Assembly: GCA_029959085.1 (NCBI GenBank)
Contig: JARWIR010000061.1
Span: forward strand, 620,001-684,000
DNA from: Nemophila menziesii
Lineage: Eukaryota > Streptophyta > Magnoliopsida > Boraginales > Hydrophyllaceae
Length of the DNA: 64,000 nt
Direction of reading: 5' to 3'
Of this stretch, positions 1 to 12,900 are shown in pieces. The translations under genes were made by a program, and so were the position numbers. Below the pieces are notes generated by a model. That model saw only the letters and a program-made list of their open reading frames with translations, searched no databases and was not told where the DNA came from. Within the stretch, counting starts at the first letter, position 1. Every line of letters begins with the position of its first letter.

Positions 1-143
1 GTGGGTAGTTTGTTTGGTAAATAGGCCCACAACATACCCTTCCAGTTAATTAAAATGGTTTTTTGAGAACTCCAAACTCACAGATTTTTTTTTTTGGACA
101 AAGGGAGGTGCAAAAAGCACCCAAATAAAAGAACTGCGATGGA

Positions 144-3100
144 TTAACCAATACCGAGTTTAGAAAAAAGAAAAGAGAGTTCGAAGACACTAGTGGTCTT
201 TAACAAGAGATTTGTTGCCATTTGCCTAGCTTCCTTGGCCGCTATGTCAGAGCCTATGTTGATATTCCTTTTGATGAAACGAAAGGAAATAGGGCCGTTC
301 TCAGTAGATTTGTTGACAATACTCCTAAGGATAGGTTGAATATTCCACCTAGCTGCTGACACTTGCTTAATACCTTGGATAATTCCAAGGTTATCAGAGG
401 CGATTATCTTTGGCCTACTAGGAAAATTCTTACGCAATTCCATGGCTTTGAGAACAGCGTGAGCCTCTCCCTCCGCCGCAGAATCGCAGTACCTTGTGAA
501 AGTCTTTGTATTGTTCTTTAAAGATTTTTTGTGGCTGCAAATGATTCCAATACCGGTTCGTTCGTGCTTGTTTAAAAAAGAACCATCGCAGTGAAAAGTG
601 ATTTCATCTCTATCTTCTTCATCAGGAACGTTGTCTTATTTATTGTGTATACTTCCAAAGCTCTGAGTTTTATTAATGTCTTCCCACTCAATACCGTATA
701 GCTCTTTCATGAGTTTGTTAGACGAAAAGATGATGTTTGTAGCTTCAATTTTACTGTCCTCATGTAAAGCCTTCATTTTTGCTTTCCAAATATTCCATAG
801 ATTAATCATTATGAAATCCCTAGCTTTCCCTTCCTCCCATCCTCCCTCTTTAAAGGTGTGTATTACTTTTATAAACCACTTTTCCATGTTGAGGTCTGTA
901 TCCTCAGTGATTCTTAACTGCATATGGGTTCCTGCCCATATTTATTTGCACATGGTGCAGCTTAGTAGGAGATGTTCAACCGTTTCTTCATGTTGGTTAC
1001 ACCAAGGACAAATCTTCGTGTCAGGACACTTCCTATTAAACAGATTAGACCTAGTTGGTAGCACATTATTCAAGACTCTCCACATAAACAATTTAATCTT
1101 TTTAGGCACGTTTGATTTCCAAATAGATTTCCAGGCATGAGATTTGTGGCTGAGATCGTAATCAGTTGATGTAGTCGTGTTTATAACAAGTTCTTCAATG
1201 AGAATTTTGTAACCTATATTTGTATTATAGATTCCATCATTTAAGAAAGGCCAAGTAAACTTATCTTTCCCATTGGGATCTAAGATCTGGATTCTAGTAA
1301 TCAATGGTATCATAGCTTCAGGAAAGATAGTATCCAATATTTCTATATTCCATTCTTTGGTATCATGATGTAAGGGTTCGCTCACCTTAGTCAAGGTACA
1401 ATTTAAAGGTTTTTCTATTGCCCAATTGGTCTGAATCCATTTATACTTCCATATATTCGTATCATTGTTGTTTCCAATTTTATAGATCCCGTATTTTTTA
1501 ATAAAATCTCTGCCTTCCATAATACTAGCCCAACTCCATGTTCTGCTTTGTTTCAATTTAGTATCGAGTAAATTACTCTTATGGAAATAGATACCTTTAA
1601 GAAGTTTGGCTGCTAAATTTTCTGGATTAAGCATCAGTCTCCAAGCTTGTGCTGCTAGTAAGGTTGTATTCATTCTTTTGAAGTCTTTGAAACCTAATGC
1701 TCCTATCAGTTTACCTATTCAAATTTCTCCCAGTCCTTCCAGTGAATTCTGCTTTTTTCCCCTGAGTTCCACCAAAAGTTAGAGATAGCAGAAATCAATT
1801 TGTTACAAAAGAAGACTGAAAAAAAAAATGGACATATAATAGTTAGGGAGGGCTTGAAGTATAGCTTTAATGAGAACTTCTTTCCCGCCTTCTGAAAGTA
1901 GCTTGGTTTTCCAACCTTTTGTATTTTTAAAAAGTTTTTTTTGCGATCCATTCCAAAAACTCGACTTTTGATCTCTTATGACATAGAGGAATGCCCAGAT
2001 AACTACCCAAGTCTCCAGTTTCTTTAATGTTTAATTTTTGTATTGTCAGGTCCCTTTCTTCCCCTGGCGTTTGTTTGCTAAAGAGTATTGCAGATTTATT
2101 GAAATTTATCCTCTGTCTCGATCCTTGGCAGTATATGTTAAGACTCTCGATAAAAGAGTCCAAGTCAGAATTAGCTATAGCAATAAAGAAAAGTGAGTCA
2201 TCATCGAAAAGTAAATGGGATATCAAAGGGCAATTACGATTAATTTGAATACCACTGAAGTTCTTGTTAGCTATATTATTATCGATAATACTGATAAGAG
2301 ACTCATCATGAGAAAAAAGAGGAACGGAGATAGAGGCTCCCCTTGTCTCAGACCTCTACCAGCAATAAAATTGTCCAACCTTTCAACATTCATGTTAATA
2401 TTGAATGAGACGGTAGTGATACATTTTTTAATCCATTGGATCCATCTGTCACAGAAACCTAGTCTTTCAAGAGTAATAAGTATAAAATCCCAACGTACCT
2501 GATCATAAGCTTTTGCCATATCGATTATTATGGCAGACATATTCTTCTTCTTTTTTTCCTTTTCCTACTCATAGAGAAAGAGATCTCCTGAGCTATTAAA
2601 ATGTCATCTTGGAAAGACCCTACCTTTAATAAAAGCAGATTGAGTAGGGGAGACTAAAATATTCATAAGGTCCTAAGTCTATTAGATAAAATCTTGGCTA
2701 TAATTTTATAGATAAAGCTGACACAAGAAATGGGTCTGAAATTATCAAGGTTCTCTTGACTATCACCTTTCGGGATTAAATTAATAAGGGTGTCATTAAT
2801 CTTATCTATAGAGAAACAGTTATTAAAGAAATCAAGAACTAATTTGAAAACGTCATCTTTAATAATATCCCATAATTCTTTGTATAATTTACCATTTAGA
2901 CCGTCAGGGCCTGGCGCTTTGGATGCTGAAAGTTCTTTAATAGCTAACTCAGTTTCTTCCATGGTTGGATCTTTAGTAAGATCTTGATTCATTGCAGAAG
3001 TTACTTTAGGTTTAACAAATTCGGTAGCTTTCTCTAAATTTTCCGTAGTAGTCGGGTCATTATTTATAAGGGTTTTGTAATAATCTAGTAAACAATTCTT

Positions 3101-4250
3101 AATATCCTCGGGATCCTCCTTCCTAATTCCATTTTTGTCTTTAAGTCTAGTGATTATATTAAACTTTCTTCTTTGAATAGTTGCAAGGTGGAAACATTTT
3201 GTATTTTTATCTCCATAAATAAGCCAGTTAACCCTAGATCTGTCATACCAATACTTTTCTTCCATTTGAAATTCAATTTTTATTTTTTCTTTAATATCTA
3301 TCATTTCCGTTATTCTGATTATTAATCTCGATAAGGCGTTCTTGATCATTTTTAATCTGTTTTTCGTGATTCTTAAAAGTTCTTGAACTCCATTTAGTGA
3401 GTTCCTTGTTTCTTTTGTTAACATAGTTATTGACAACGTTACTATAATTAGGAATGTTCTAGCTTTTTTTAAACACTTCATTACACTCGCTATTATCTAA
3501 TGACCGAGATTCAAATTTGAAGAATTTTCTCCTATTTTCACATGAACATAAAAATGAAGGATTAAAGGCAAGTGATCCGACCCGATAATAGGTAGGACAA
3601 AAATTTGTGCTCTTGGGTAGTTATTGATCCATTCGTAGGTTGCTAGGGCTCGATCAATCTTTGCTTTCACGTGTTTGTCGCCTTCTTGCCTGTTGGACCA
3701 AGTAAAAAAACATCCATTAGACTTGATTTCCATTAACGAATTAGAAGATGTAAAATTAATAAACTCATTAATATGATGTATATTAGCCGAGTTCTTGCTG
3801 GATTTTTCATTGAGATTTTAAAATATCATTGAAGTCTCCCATAATAATCCAAGGTTCATTAATCTCTTTACTCCATTCAGAATTTTTCATCCATATATCC
3901 TTCTTCTCGTTAAAATAATTTGGAGCGTGAATAAAAACAATAAAGTATGTGAAAGAAATTTAATTAATACGCAAAATTACAAAGAAATTACAAATACAAA
4001 CAACCAACACATGAACAAAGGAGTGCCAAAGCACCAAAAAACCACTAGAGTGACTCGCACTACCGGTGGGGTACATATAAAAAAAGTTTGAATACCCAGA
4101 CTTTCTAACAATGTCATGAGAGTCCACCTCTCTTAACATTGCTTCACACAAAACAACAACACCAGGACGAAACCGAACAAGAAGAGAGCAGAGGTTGGAA
4201 ATAGTCAATGGTGCTCTAACTCCATGGACATTCCAAAATAATATAGTCAT
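144..4250 (-). pseudogene. LINE A1 ORF2: endonuclease, reverse transcriptase, RNase H (broken)
   Basis: Pieces in several frames line up in the order expected of an L1 ORF2. An APE-type endonuclease starts at 4250 (MTILFWNVHGVRAP) and its C-terminal part with GSDHLPLILH is at 3733-3497. The reverse transcriptase is at 3481-1927, with ASKAPGPDG, the motif DMAKAYDQVRWDF, GLRQGEPLSPFLF, and an active site reading FDDD where copy A2 has FADD. zf-RVT is at 1673-942. RNase H is at 443-144, ending LGIG. Frameshifts fall at about 3960-3733, 3490, 2660-2540, 2250, 1920-1700 and 930-440. The endonuclease would nick target DNA and the RT would prime on it. This copy cannot make the protein. Confidence 0.85.
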
Positions 4251-5922
4251 TTGAACCCTGCGGCTTTAACGGAGTTGCCGCCTCCTTGCTCCTTATCTTC
4301 ATTGTACAACAACTCCTCCTCTGCATCTTCATAGAGGAAGTTCATGTCGTGATCATCACCTCCCCCCACGTAATCTTTGTCAAAGTAATTTGTGTTGTTT
4401 CCATTGCTCCCCTCCAACTCCTCCTCGGGTTCAAACTGTGAATCATACTCATAGATCAACCTTGAGAAGTCCTTCATGCTTGCTTTACTTTTCCCTTTAC
4501 CTCCTGTCTCTACTGCCTCCTCTTCTTCATCCATCAGTAAACTGAATTGATTCTTATTGACAAAATTCTCGATAGCGTCATTCACTCTGAGCTTCTTATA
4601 ATTTCCCTCCATCTTAGAGTTGTTTCTTATATTCCCTATCTCAATTGTGCCACTCTTGATATCCCTTCTTCTTTTAATTTTATGATAGAAGGATGAAACA
4701 TCTTCTTAGCTAGATGTTTGATTCTCGCTATTAGTAGCAATATACTTAACCTTAATCTTTCTCATTTCTTCTTCGAATGCCATGAGAGCAGCTTTAACGT
4801 TCCCCTCTTTACCATTCTCCTCTTCATCATCAATACCATGAACTTTTTGAAAGCGTTGATCTTCAGGGTGGACTCATGTAATTCATTTCTTAAGTCGTGA
4901 ATCTATTTTTGCCAGCTCTCCCAATCTCTTTCTTCAGCATCCTTCTCCTCCTCGGTCTCAATAAGATTACACACCTTACTTGTACCTTCCTTCTTCGTAT
5001 AGTTAAACTCGTTGAGGATATCAACTCCTCCTTCCTCATTATTAACACCCCTTGAAAGTTTAGGTTGTCTAGATTTGGTACCCCCTCCTCTGAAGTTGTT
5101 TTCGTTGTACTGGTACCAAACAAAGTTCCCATTGTTGTTAACGTGGAGCCCATAAATAGGGTTAAATTGTGGGAATTTGGCAACATTATCTATGCTCCAA
5201 GAAACTTTCCTCCTCTCATCAATGTCTTCCACCTTCTTAATAACTTTTAATGGACACTCACCATATTGATGGCCGATCTTTTCACACATAAAACAAAGAG
5301 ACCTAGTGTTCTCGTATTGAAACACCACCCAAGATGCGCCTTCTTCTTGAAGTAGATAGGTTCCAGGAGGTAAAGGGTACTTAGTGTTGAATTTTACCCT
5401 AAACCTCAGAATCTTAATGTCGCAGTTACGTACAATTGGATAATAAACTGCTTCAACCTTAATGAAACACTCCTCTAGTGCTTTCACAGTTTCTATATCA
5501 TTTTGTTCAAACGCAAGGCCCCTGACTTGCACCCAAATTGAAGAAAAGTCAGTAGAAATATCACTAAAATCGATTACCTGATGCCAGATGGTCATACTCA
5601 TATGCATCTTCTGAAAGATGCTAGGTCTCGTTTCCCACACTCTTTTGAACTCTCTATCATTGAAGATTTCAAGTTTAAAGAGGTTGTTTTTTATTTCTAA
5701 AACTCTGAAATATTCTTGGATTCCCCATCTATCCTCGATGAACTTACGCAGCTGGACTGTATAGACAGTTGTTTCCCCAATAACTTTGAGAATGATATCC
5801 TTCTTATTCTTCATACTTTTAGAAAGCCTTGCTTTGATTCCTTTGTTGATAACTCCCAGTTTTTTAAACTTTTGCTCAGTTAATGGAATCATATGAAGAG
5901 TATGATACTCTCTAGTCGCCAT
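4247..5922 (-). pseudogene. LINE A1 ORF1, DUF4283-type gag with zinc knuckle
   Basis: The protein begins at 5922 and is open for 339 codons to 4903. The N-terminal two thirds resemble the DUF4283 nucleic-acid-binding domain of plant LINE ORF1 proteins, followed near residue 210 by a zinc knuckle CFMCEKIGHQYGEC (CX2CX4HX4C). The tail, an acidic segment, continues in other frames and ends in the open block 4612-4247. At least one frameshift and stop lie between 4903 and 4612. The terminal TGA at 4249-4247 overlaps the ATG of ORF2 as ATGA. In this family ORF1 binds the element RNA to form the RNP. Copy A2 carries the same protein at 63221-62143. Confidence 0.8.
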
Positions 5923-6480
5923 GTGAAAACCTTATCTGCCGCACCTAAAAGAAATTGGAAACACACACACGAGCAGTATATAGCAGCTAAAGGAACAAGA
6001 TACAAAGAGAAGGAGAATGTAGCGAGAGAGAAAACCACCAAAGAAACAAAGGAGAGAGGATAGGAGAAGATGTAGAGTTAGGAGAAGAGTACTCTTGATG
6101 GATAATATATAGAGAGCTAAGACTAGTTGTGTTGCAGCAATGATGAGCTTGAATATAGAAGGATACCTCGAAATCTTCCTAGAGCCTGAGTAGTGTTGGT
6201 GTGAGTAAGATAGAAATAATTGCAGCATCTTGATCCTTGTACGACCGTCTTTACTCTGGAAAGAGATCATAATGACTCTCGTAAATGATGAAACTTTGAT
6301 CGGTTTCGATTTCATTTGGCTTAGTTGTGCGCACCACCACTGCTCCTTAATGATTTTTGTGTAGCCCAATGCCAACTCATCAACGCCGCCCAAACTACTA
6401 CCTCTGCAAAACCAAACCAGATAATAAAACAAGAAAGGGAATAAAAAAAAACCTTGTCATGGAGATCCATAAGACTTTTC

Positions 6481-7828
6481 TGTAAACCCAATTTTAAAAA
6501 ACAAACCCTAAGGTTAATGAGTTCCCCTAATCTCCCTTGTAGATTTCTGATTTGTTAAATCCCAAAACTACTACTCCTATGCAGATCCACGTTCAACCGT
6601 CGCGAGAAGAAAAGAAAATAGTTCTGTAAAATATTTCTCTTGCTGCTAGGGATAGAAAAACCAAACCCCTATGTTAGACCCATCAGTAGCTAAACCCATT
6701 TCCCGAGTAGATTGAGAGGTGGTAGAGTGAGATTATCTACACGCGTGCAGCAAGGAGATTGGAGAAGACGAAGCGTCTTCTCCAGCCTAAAAAACACAAC
6801 CGTGAACAATTTTTTTTTAAGAGAGAGGCGAGAGAATCATGAAACTAGATAATATGTATAAAGTTTTTACATAAAGTTCATACATAATTGTTACATAATT
6901 TTTGCAAACTGTATCAGGTTACATAATTTAGGGACTTATCAAAAACTGTACCAAGTCCCTATATTATGTAGAAACCATGCCAGGTCCGTATATTATGAAC
7001 AAAGTATAATAAGTATGAACAAAAATTACGTGAATATATACTTTGTCTTCAAGTTTTTTAAAGTAATTAAAGTGTATGTCAAGTTTACATACATTTATAA
7101 ATTTATATGTAGAATTGATCAAACTGTAAAAAGTAAAAAAAAAAAACCATAACTTACCTAAAATTTCAGAATCATCACAATCGTCAATCAAATGATATTG
7201 AGACAGTTATCATCATATGAGTATCAATTTAACAAAATGATCATCATATGAGTATCAATTGAACATAATGATCACCATATGAGTATCAATTGAGACAGTT
7301 ATCTAAAATATGAAGAAATTCAAACAAGTTGCCAAATGTACCTTCAATTAAGACAGTTATCAAACACTTGCTGAGCATAAACTTGAAATCCTCGGTGAGC
7401 GTTGAAAGCTTCGGCTTCGGTGAGAAGAGAAATTGAATAGTTAACAGAATCAATCGGGAACTTCTTATCTTTTACATAATTCTAATCTTCAGGTATCAGA
7501 ATGGCTACTAACCTAATCGAATCGGTCCAAAATTGCTGCTCTGTTCAAAGAAGTTGTGGTGAAGTGGTGTCGAGGTACGGCGAGGGAGAACGCCGATGTT
7601 GATGGTGAAGAACAACCGATCATGTTGATGGGTATGTGGTGTCGGCGGTGGCGATTGAGTAGACTTTGGCCATTTGATCGATTGAGTAGCTTGATGATTC
7701 TGATGGTGATGCTACACCGGGGGACGGTGAGACGGTGAGCGGTGGTGAGAGAACACACGTTGTGAACGGCGGTGTTGTTGAAGGAGCGGGTTTCTTTTTG
7801 TCGAAGAAGGAGATAGGCTGTGAGGGAG
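6481..7828. other. No gene recognised; AT-rich flank with a CDS-like GC-richer patch
   Basis: 6481-6830 may be LINE A1 leader or flank. 6840-7190 is very AT-rich, with repeated short words around TACATAA. 7500-7830 is GC-richer and open on both strands (minus 7758-7513, plus 7556-7738). The two frames mirror each other and show no domain, so I do not call a gene. It could be the edge of a host gene into which the LINE fragment at 7842 inserted. Confidence 0.4.
7203..7300. repeat. Short tandem repeat, 31-bp period, three copies
   Basis: The word CATATGAGTATCAATT recurs at 7214, 7245 and 7276, a constant 31-bp step, each copy preceded by an ATGATCAYCAT-like segment. The word GACAGTTATC brackets the array at both ends. 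Confidence 0.8.
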
Positions 7829-7841
7829 AGTTTATGTATGA

Positions 7842-8596
7842 TTTTTTTTGGACGGGTACATATATTACAAAGAAATCAAAACTAAAAATTAACCAATACC
7901 AAGCTTCGAAAACCTATTAAACAGTCCATCAGTCGAAATAGATCCGTCAATTGCCCTGTGCCTGGCTTCTTTTGCTAGACAATCAGCTCCCGCATTAAAC
8001 CTTCGAGGAATGTGTTTGAAAAACACTAGGCCTGTTTCCCTGGCCAGTTTATGAATTTTTCTGATTCACTGTCTAAGATCTCATCTACCTGCCGACACTT
8101 GCTGTATACCTTGAATCAGATCAAGGTTATCCGAGAAAAAGGTTTTTCTTGTTGCGGCCATTGTCTCCCAATCTCTAACGCTTTGATGACGGCCAGAACT
8201 TCACCCTCGGCAATGTTATTACACTCGGTCGTTGTCATGTAGTTTACTCGTGATCCTTCGACTTTATTAATCTGAATGATCCCAATCCTCGTGGGGAGAT
8301 GAGCCTGTATAAATGAAGCATCGCAAGTAAATGTGAGTGTTGTGGTGCAATCAAGATCCAGATTCTTGGAGGTCAGCGTCGTAGTATTTTCGAGACTTGG
8401 GTGTTCGTTGTTGAATTAGTTTGATCTGAAGTGTTCCTGTATATGAGCGTTAGTAAGGCAGATAACTGCTTGTGGATCGATGTCAGAATTATTGTGTCGA
8501 TTTTTCATTTTTGCCTTCCAAAGATTCTACAACATTAGCAAAATAAAAGAGATTACAACTTTCTTCTGCCATCCTCCTGCCGTATATATTTCAACC
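7842..8596 (-). mobile_element. 5'-truncated LINE insertion (RNase H end), 15-bp TSD
   Basis: A minus-strand LINE 3' end of the A family. It has a poly(A) tail seen as the T run 7842-7849, the same tail motif (GGACGG, then CCAATACCAAG) as the other copies, and an RNase H domain in broken frames, including TFTCDASF and the AEGE-type motif around the catalytic Glu. It is truncated upstream in the zf-RVT/RNase H linker at about 8596. The 15-bp direct repeat AGTTTATGTATGATT stands at 7829-7843 and again at 8597-8611, perfect in both copies. That is the mark of target-primed reverse transcription and fixes both ends. Confidence 0.9.
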
Positions 8597-8611
8597 AGTT
8601 TATGTATGATT

Positions 8612-9114
8612 AATCTTTGAGGTTTATTTATCCTCTTTTATAATAGTTTTATGTTTAACTCAAAAAACTATTATTAGCTCACATGCTAATTTCTTAATTG
8701 GGTATAAACTCAAAATGATACAATGATTCTAAATTTCTGATATATTAAAAAATGCTAATTTCTATGACAACCATTTTGTACCGTCGTCAAAAAAGAGAAT
8801 AAAATATTTTGTGTAAGTACTTAAAAAAGATATTTGGAGATGATGATGTGGATTAGTTGTGAATGAAGACAAATAACGCTACGTGTGATTTATTTTCTAA
8901 AGACAAGGACAAATAATCTCGTCCAAAAAAAAGGACAAATAATCATATCTGGAATTTTATTTTACTTTCCGAAATCATATCTTTCTTTTTTGGACTACGC
9001 TTTCCGAAATCATATCCGGTATTCAACTTTTCAGATCCTTTGTGCTTTCTTTGATGTTATATTTATAGTTTGACAAAAAAAAAGACCGTTATTATAGACA
9101 ACCTTATAGAATAT
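8612..9114. other. No gene recognised
   Basis: AT-rich sequence between the LINE fragment and the left end of the MULE. It contains short direct repeats (GGACAAATAATC twice near 8908 and 8933; TTCCGAAATCATATC twice near 8968 and 9003). No open frame with a recognisable domain. Confidence 0.5.
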
Positions 9115-9123
9115 TCATCATAG

Positions 9124-9156
9124 GCGTAATTCTCCCATACCCGGGGTGTAGGTGCG
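9124..9156 (+). repeat. Left terminal inverted repeat of the MULE
   Basis: It begins GCGTAATTCTCCCATACC and runs to ...GGTGCG. It pairs imperfectly with the reverse complement of 41998-42030 and is preceded by the 9-bp TSD. The inner continuation (CGCCCAAAGG...) is not shared, so the repeat is short for a MULE. Confidence 0.6.
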
Positions 9157-9997
9157 CCCAAAGGAGATGAAGACACGTGGAGAGGTGAAGATGATGTGGA
9201 TGAATCATAGCGGTTGAAGATTATATTGTTTTTATATTGTATGAAGGATGTTACCGTAATACCCTTACCGTCATTTTAAGTAGTGGTCATTCAATGAATG
9301 GTTAGACATAAAGCTACTTTTAGTGTGTTGTCTAATCATGAATAGTGTGGCAATTAGTTTCCAGATTTGCGTTTTTCGTTATTGAATTGTTTTCCATGTA
9401 AAATTCGTGTTCAATATTTCGTTGTGAAAGGCGGTTGTGTGTAATTTTCGTTGTGAATTTTGCAAACGTAGAAAATGCTCCAATTTTGAAAGTTTGCCAT
9501 GTGTCATCACCAGAATATTTTGGAATACTTTATTAAATGTCATGTCCAAACTTACTTTTCCTCTTTGTTGTGTTAATGGGATAGTGTAATTTCTCGTTAT
9601 TTATTTGTTGTGGACGGTAGTGTAAATTATCGTTTTTATTTAGACCGGGCATAAAACCCCCCACTTTTAACTACGGTTAATTTTTTTTCGTAAAAAAAGT
9701 AAGATAGATATTAAACACCTTGTAAAGATGATAATTTAAATTTAATTTAAAAAAAAAATAGAATTTATATTCATTAATGGTGATAAGAAAGATATGGTTG
9801 ATGGTTGAAGTAGTAGTTAGGAGTTATTTAGTTTTGTTAATGGTATATCACATACCGCTTAAATCCGAGTCTATAAAATGAGGGTGGAGAGGTTCATTTG
9901 AAGAAGTATCCAATCTCGTTGTTAAGTTATATAATCGGTAGTACTCGGGTTAATATAGTCGGGAGATCGTGAACCGGGAGTGTTACGAGCAAACGAG
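9157..9997 (+). promoter_or_regulatory. Upstream region of the MULE transposase with TATA box
   Basis: There is no coding frame in this stretch. TATAAAA lies at 9872-9878 in CTATAAAATGAG, about 120 bp before the proposed ATG at 9998, a plausible spacing for a 5' UTR of about 90 nt. The region 9300-9660 holds repeated TTTCGTT words (for example TTTCGTTGTGAA twice), perhaps subterminal motifs of the element. Confidence 0.55.
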
Positions 9998-12900
9998 ATG
10001 GACTCGAACGGTTAGTTACTATCTAATCTCGTTTTTGCATGTTGTTAATTTTACGATGAATGTTTTTAATCTTATAGTTATTTTAATATTTTACGATTGC
10101 ATGTTGTAAATTTGAACTTATCGTATTGATATTAAGTTAAATTATTGTTTGGCTAGTCTTTGATTTATCGCATGACATATGATGTTTTGAAGTTATCGTA
10201 ATGATTCTATGTTATGTTATGATTTAGAAATGTATAAATTTGAATTACGAAGTCAAGGTTAATGGTATATAGTTAGGTGTTTTTATATGGTAAAGGTATA
10301 CGTTAAAGGGTTACGGGTAAGAGTTACGGTCACAAGTAAGGCTATACGGTTAGTTACTTTATAATCTCGTTTTGCATGTTGTAAATTTTACGATGAACGT
10401 GCTTAATCTTCTAGGTATATTAATATTTTACGACTGCATGTTTTAAATTTGAAGCTCTCGTAATGATTTTTATTTACGTTAGTGTTTGGCTAGTATTTAA
10501 TATATCGCATGATATATGTAAATTTGAAGTAATATGGTTAGGGGATAAGGCTAGGTTAATTCGATATGGTTAGGTTTTATTGTTAATTGTTAAAGGATTA
10601 CGGGTTAGAGTTATGGTTTATGATTCATTAGTGAAGTAATCGGGTAGTTTTGACTCTAAATAAGGTGTTTACTAGTTTAATGGCCATTAGGGAAGGTTAG
10701 GAGACTTTCGGGCAAGGTTAGTTGACTTTTGGTCAAACTCTGCTGGTTTTGACTCTAAATAAGGTGTTTACTAGTTAAATGGCCATTTGGGAAGCTTAGG
10801 AGACTTTCGGTCAAGGTTAGTTGACTTTTGGTCAAACTCGGGTGGTTTTGACTCTAAATAAGGTGTTTACTAGTTAGATGGCCATTAGGGAAGGTTAGGA
10901 GACAATCGGTCAAGGTTAGTTGACTTTTGGTCAAACTCGGGTGGTTTTGACTCTAAATAAGGTGTTTACTAGTTAAATGGCCATTAGGGAAACTTAGGAG
11001 ACAATCGGTCAAGGTTAGTTGACTTTTGGTCAAACTCGGGTGGTTTTGACTCTAAATAAGGTGTTTACTAGTTAAATGGCCATTAGGGAAGCTTAGGAGA
11101 CTTTCGGTCAAGGTTAGTTGACTTTTGGTCAAACTCGTGTGGTTTTGACTCTAAATAAGGTGTTTACTAGTTAGATGGCCATTAGGGAAGGTTAGGAGAC
11201 TTTCGGTCAAGGTTAGTTGATTTTTGGTCAAACTCGGGTGGTTTTGACTCTAAATAAGATTTGTGGTATAGGTTTAAAGTATATGATTGTTAAATATAAT
11301 GGTTAACTAAACTATATGTAAGACTAAACTTTATTTTTACGAATAACTCATTTCTGTAGGTGCTCTGAGTGTAGAGGTAGATACTTATAAGGAGGTTGAT
11401 TTTGGTGGGGCTGAGGCGCTGAGATCCCTCACCAGGGCAAATGTCATGGAACTTCGGTTTTCGTCCGTGGAGGAAGCATACATGTACGGTCGTGCTTTAG
11501 GATTTGGGGTAAGGAAGGATCGCGTAGAAAAGTCAAGCAGGAGTGGTGGTTTGGTAATTAGCCGGATATTTTTGTGTTCTTGTGCTGGTTTGAGGGAAAA
11601 GAAATACTTAGAGATGAAGGACAGGGTTAGAGACCAGAGGGCTGAGACAAGATGCAGCTGTAGGGCGAGACTTCGTATCAAGTACGATAACGAGTTTGAG
11701 TGTTACGTGGTGGCTGACTTTCATGCAGAGCACAACCACGAGTTAACCCCTGATTCCGCGACCCATTACATAGATCTCATAGGAAGATAGACGAAGGTCA
11801 CCTCGAACAAGCTCGTTCTCTTCAGAATGCTGGGGTAAGAACATGCCAGATAATGGACGTTTTCGCAAAAGAGGCAGGATGGTATAAAGATATCGGTTTT
11901 ATGCGAAAGGATCTGTACAACGTATTGGGAAGGATAAGGTCTGACAAAATCAGCGAGGGGGATGTGAACGTGGCTTTGGCTTACTTGGAGGGTAGGTGCG
12001 TTAGTGATCCGTTGTTTGTTTCTAAGCACACGGTTGACGAAGAAAATCGCCTAGACAAGCTATTCTTCTGTGACGGGAGATCGAGGAGGGAGTTTGCGGT
12101 TTTCGGCGACATACTCGTATTCGATGCCACTTACAAGACAAATGCGTATTGTTTCCCTCTAATTGTGCTAGCGGGTGTCAACAACTACCGTAAGACTTGT
12201 GTATTCGGTATTGCTTTGGTGAAGAACAAGACGACCGAGGCGTATGTGTGGGTCCTCGAAACTTTGACAGCGACGATGAATGGAAAGAAACCTAAATCTA
12301 TCTTAACCGACGGTGACAGATCAATGGCTGCCGCTATCGAAATCGTTTACCCTTCTGCGGCACATCGGTTGTGCTCCTGGCACCTTAACCGTAACGCCGT
12401 TACCAACGTAAAGGTAGACGGTTTTGGTGCAATTTTCAAACACCTTATGTCCTTTCCTTACACTATTGAGATGTTTGACGATTCTTGGTGGAAGATGGTA
12501 AACGCCAACGGTCTACTCTTCGGGTTCCTCAAGTCCACCTAGCGTTGTGAGAGTATGAACGCGTTCATTAACAGGTTCTTGAATAAAAGTAAAAAGTTCA
12601 TCGAACTAGTGAAAGCGTTCCTGTTCGGTATGATTAGAGTTAGGGATAACGCGAACCAAGAAGAGTACGTCACAAACCACACTACACCCGTACCTGTGAC
12701 TAAATTAGATGATATCGAGCTACAGGAAATAAAGCAATTTACGAGGGAAGCTTTTTTTAAGGTACGGAAAGAATTGGTCAACCAAGGTGTCATACATAAT
12801 AGGGGTGGATTCGAGCAACGGTTTAACTCGCGTATCTACACGGTTGCTTCACACAAACATGCTGATTTTGAATGGAAGGTGGTCATTACTTGGGATGGGT

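Larger units (their letters stand above)
85..6480 (-). mobile_element. LINE A1, L1-type non-LTR retrotransposon, decayed
   Basis: Read on the minus strand this is a complete-looking plant L1-type LINE. It has ORF1 (DUF4283-like gag with a CCHC knuckle) at 5922-4247, then ORF2 (endonuclease, reverse transcriptase, zf-RVT, RNase H) at 4250-144. The 3' end is set by a T run at 85-95, which is the poly(A) tail in minus orientation, followed by a tail segment shared with copies A2 (from 57963) and A3 (from 63681). The 5' end is not certain. The stretch 5932-6480 upstream of ORF1 is purine/pyrimidine-rich like a leader, but I found no TSD to fix the boundary. Frames are broken many times, so it is immobile. 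Confidence 0.85.

Noticed and set aside
5932..6432. Minus-strand 166-codon frame upstream of LINE A1 ORF1
   Set aside because: Leader-like, with hydrophobic low-complexity sequence and no domain. It is not shared with A2, which is truncated. I treat it as a by-product of the LINE 5' region.
7513..7758. Overlapping open frames on both strands, about 60-80 codons
   Set aside because: The two frames mirror each other in a GC-richer patch with no domain. There is not enough to call a gene.
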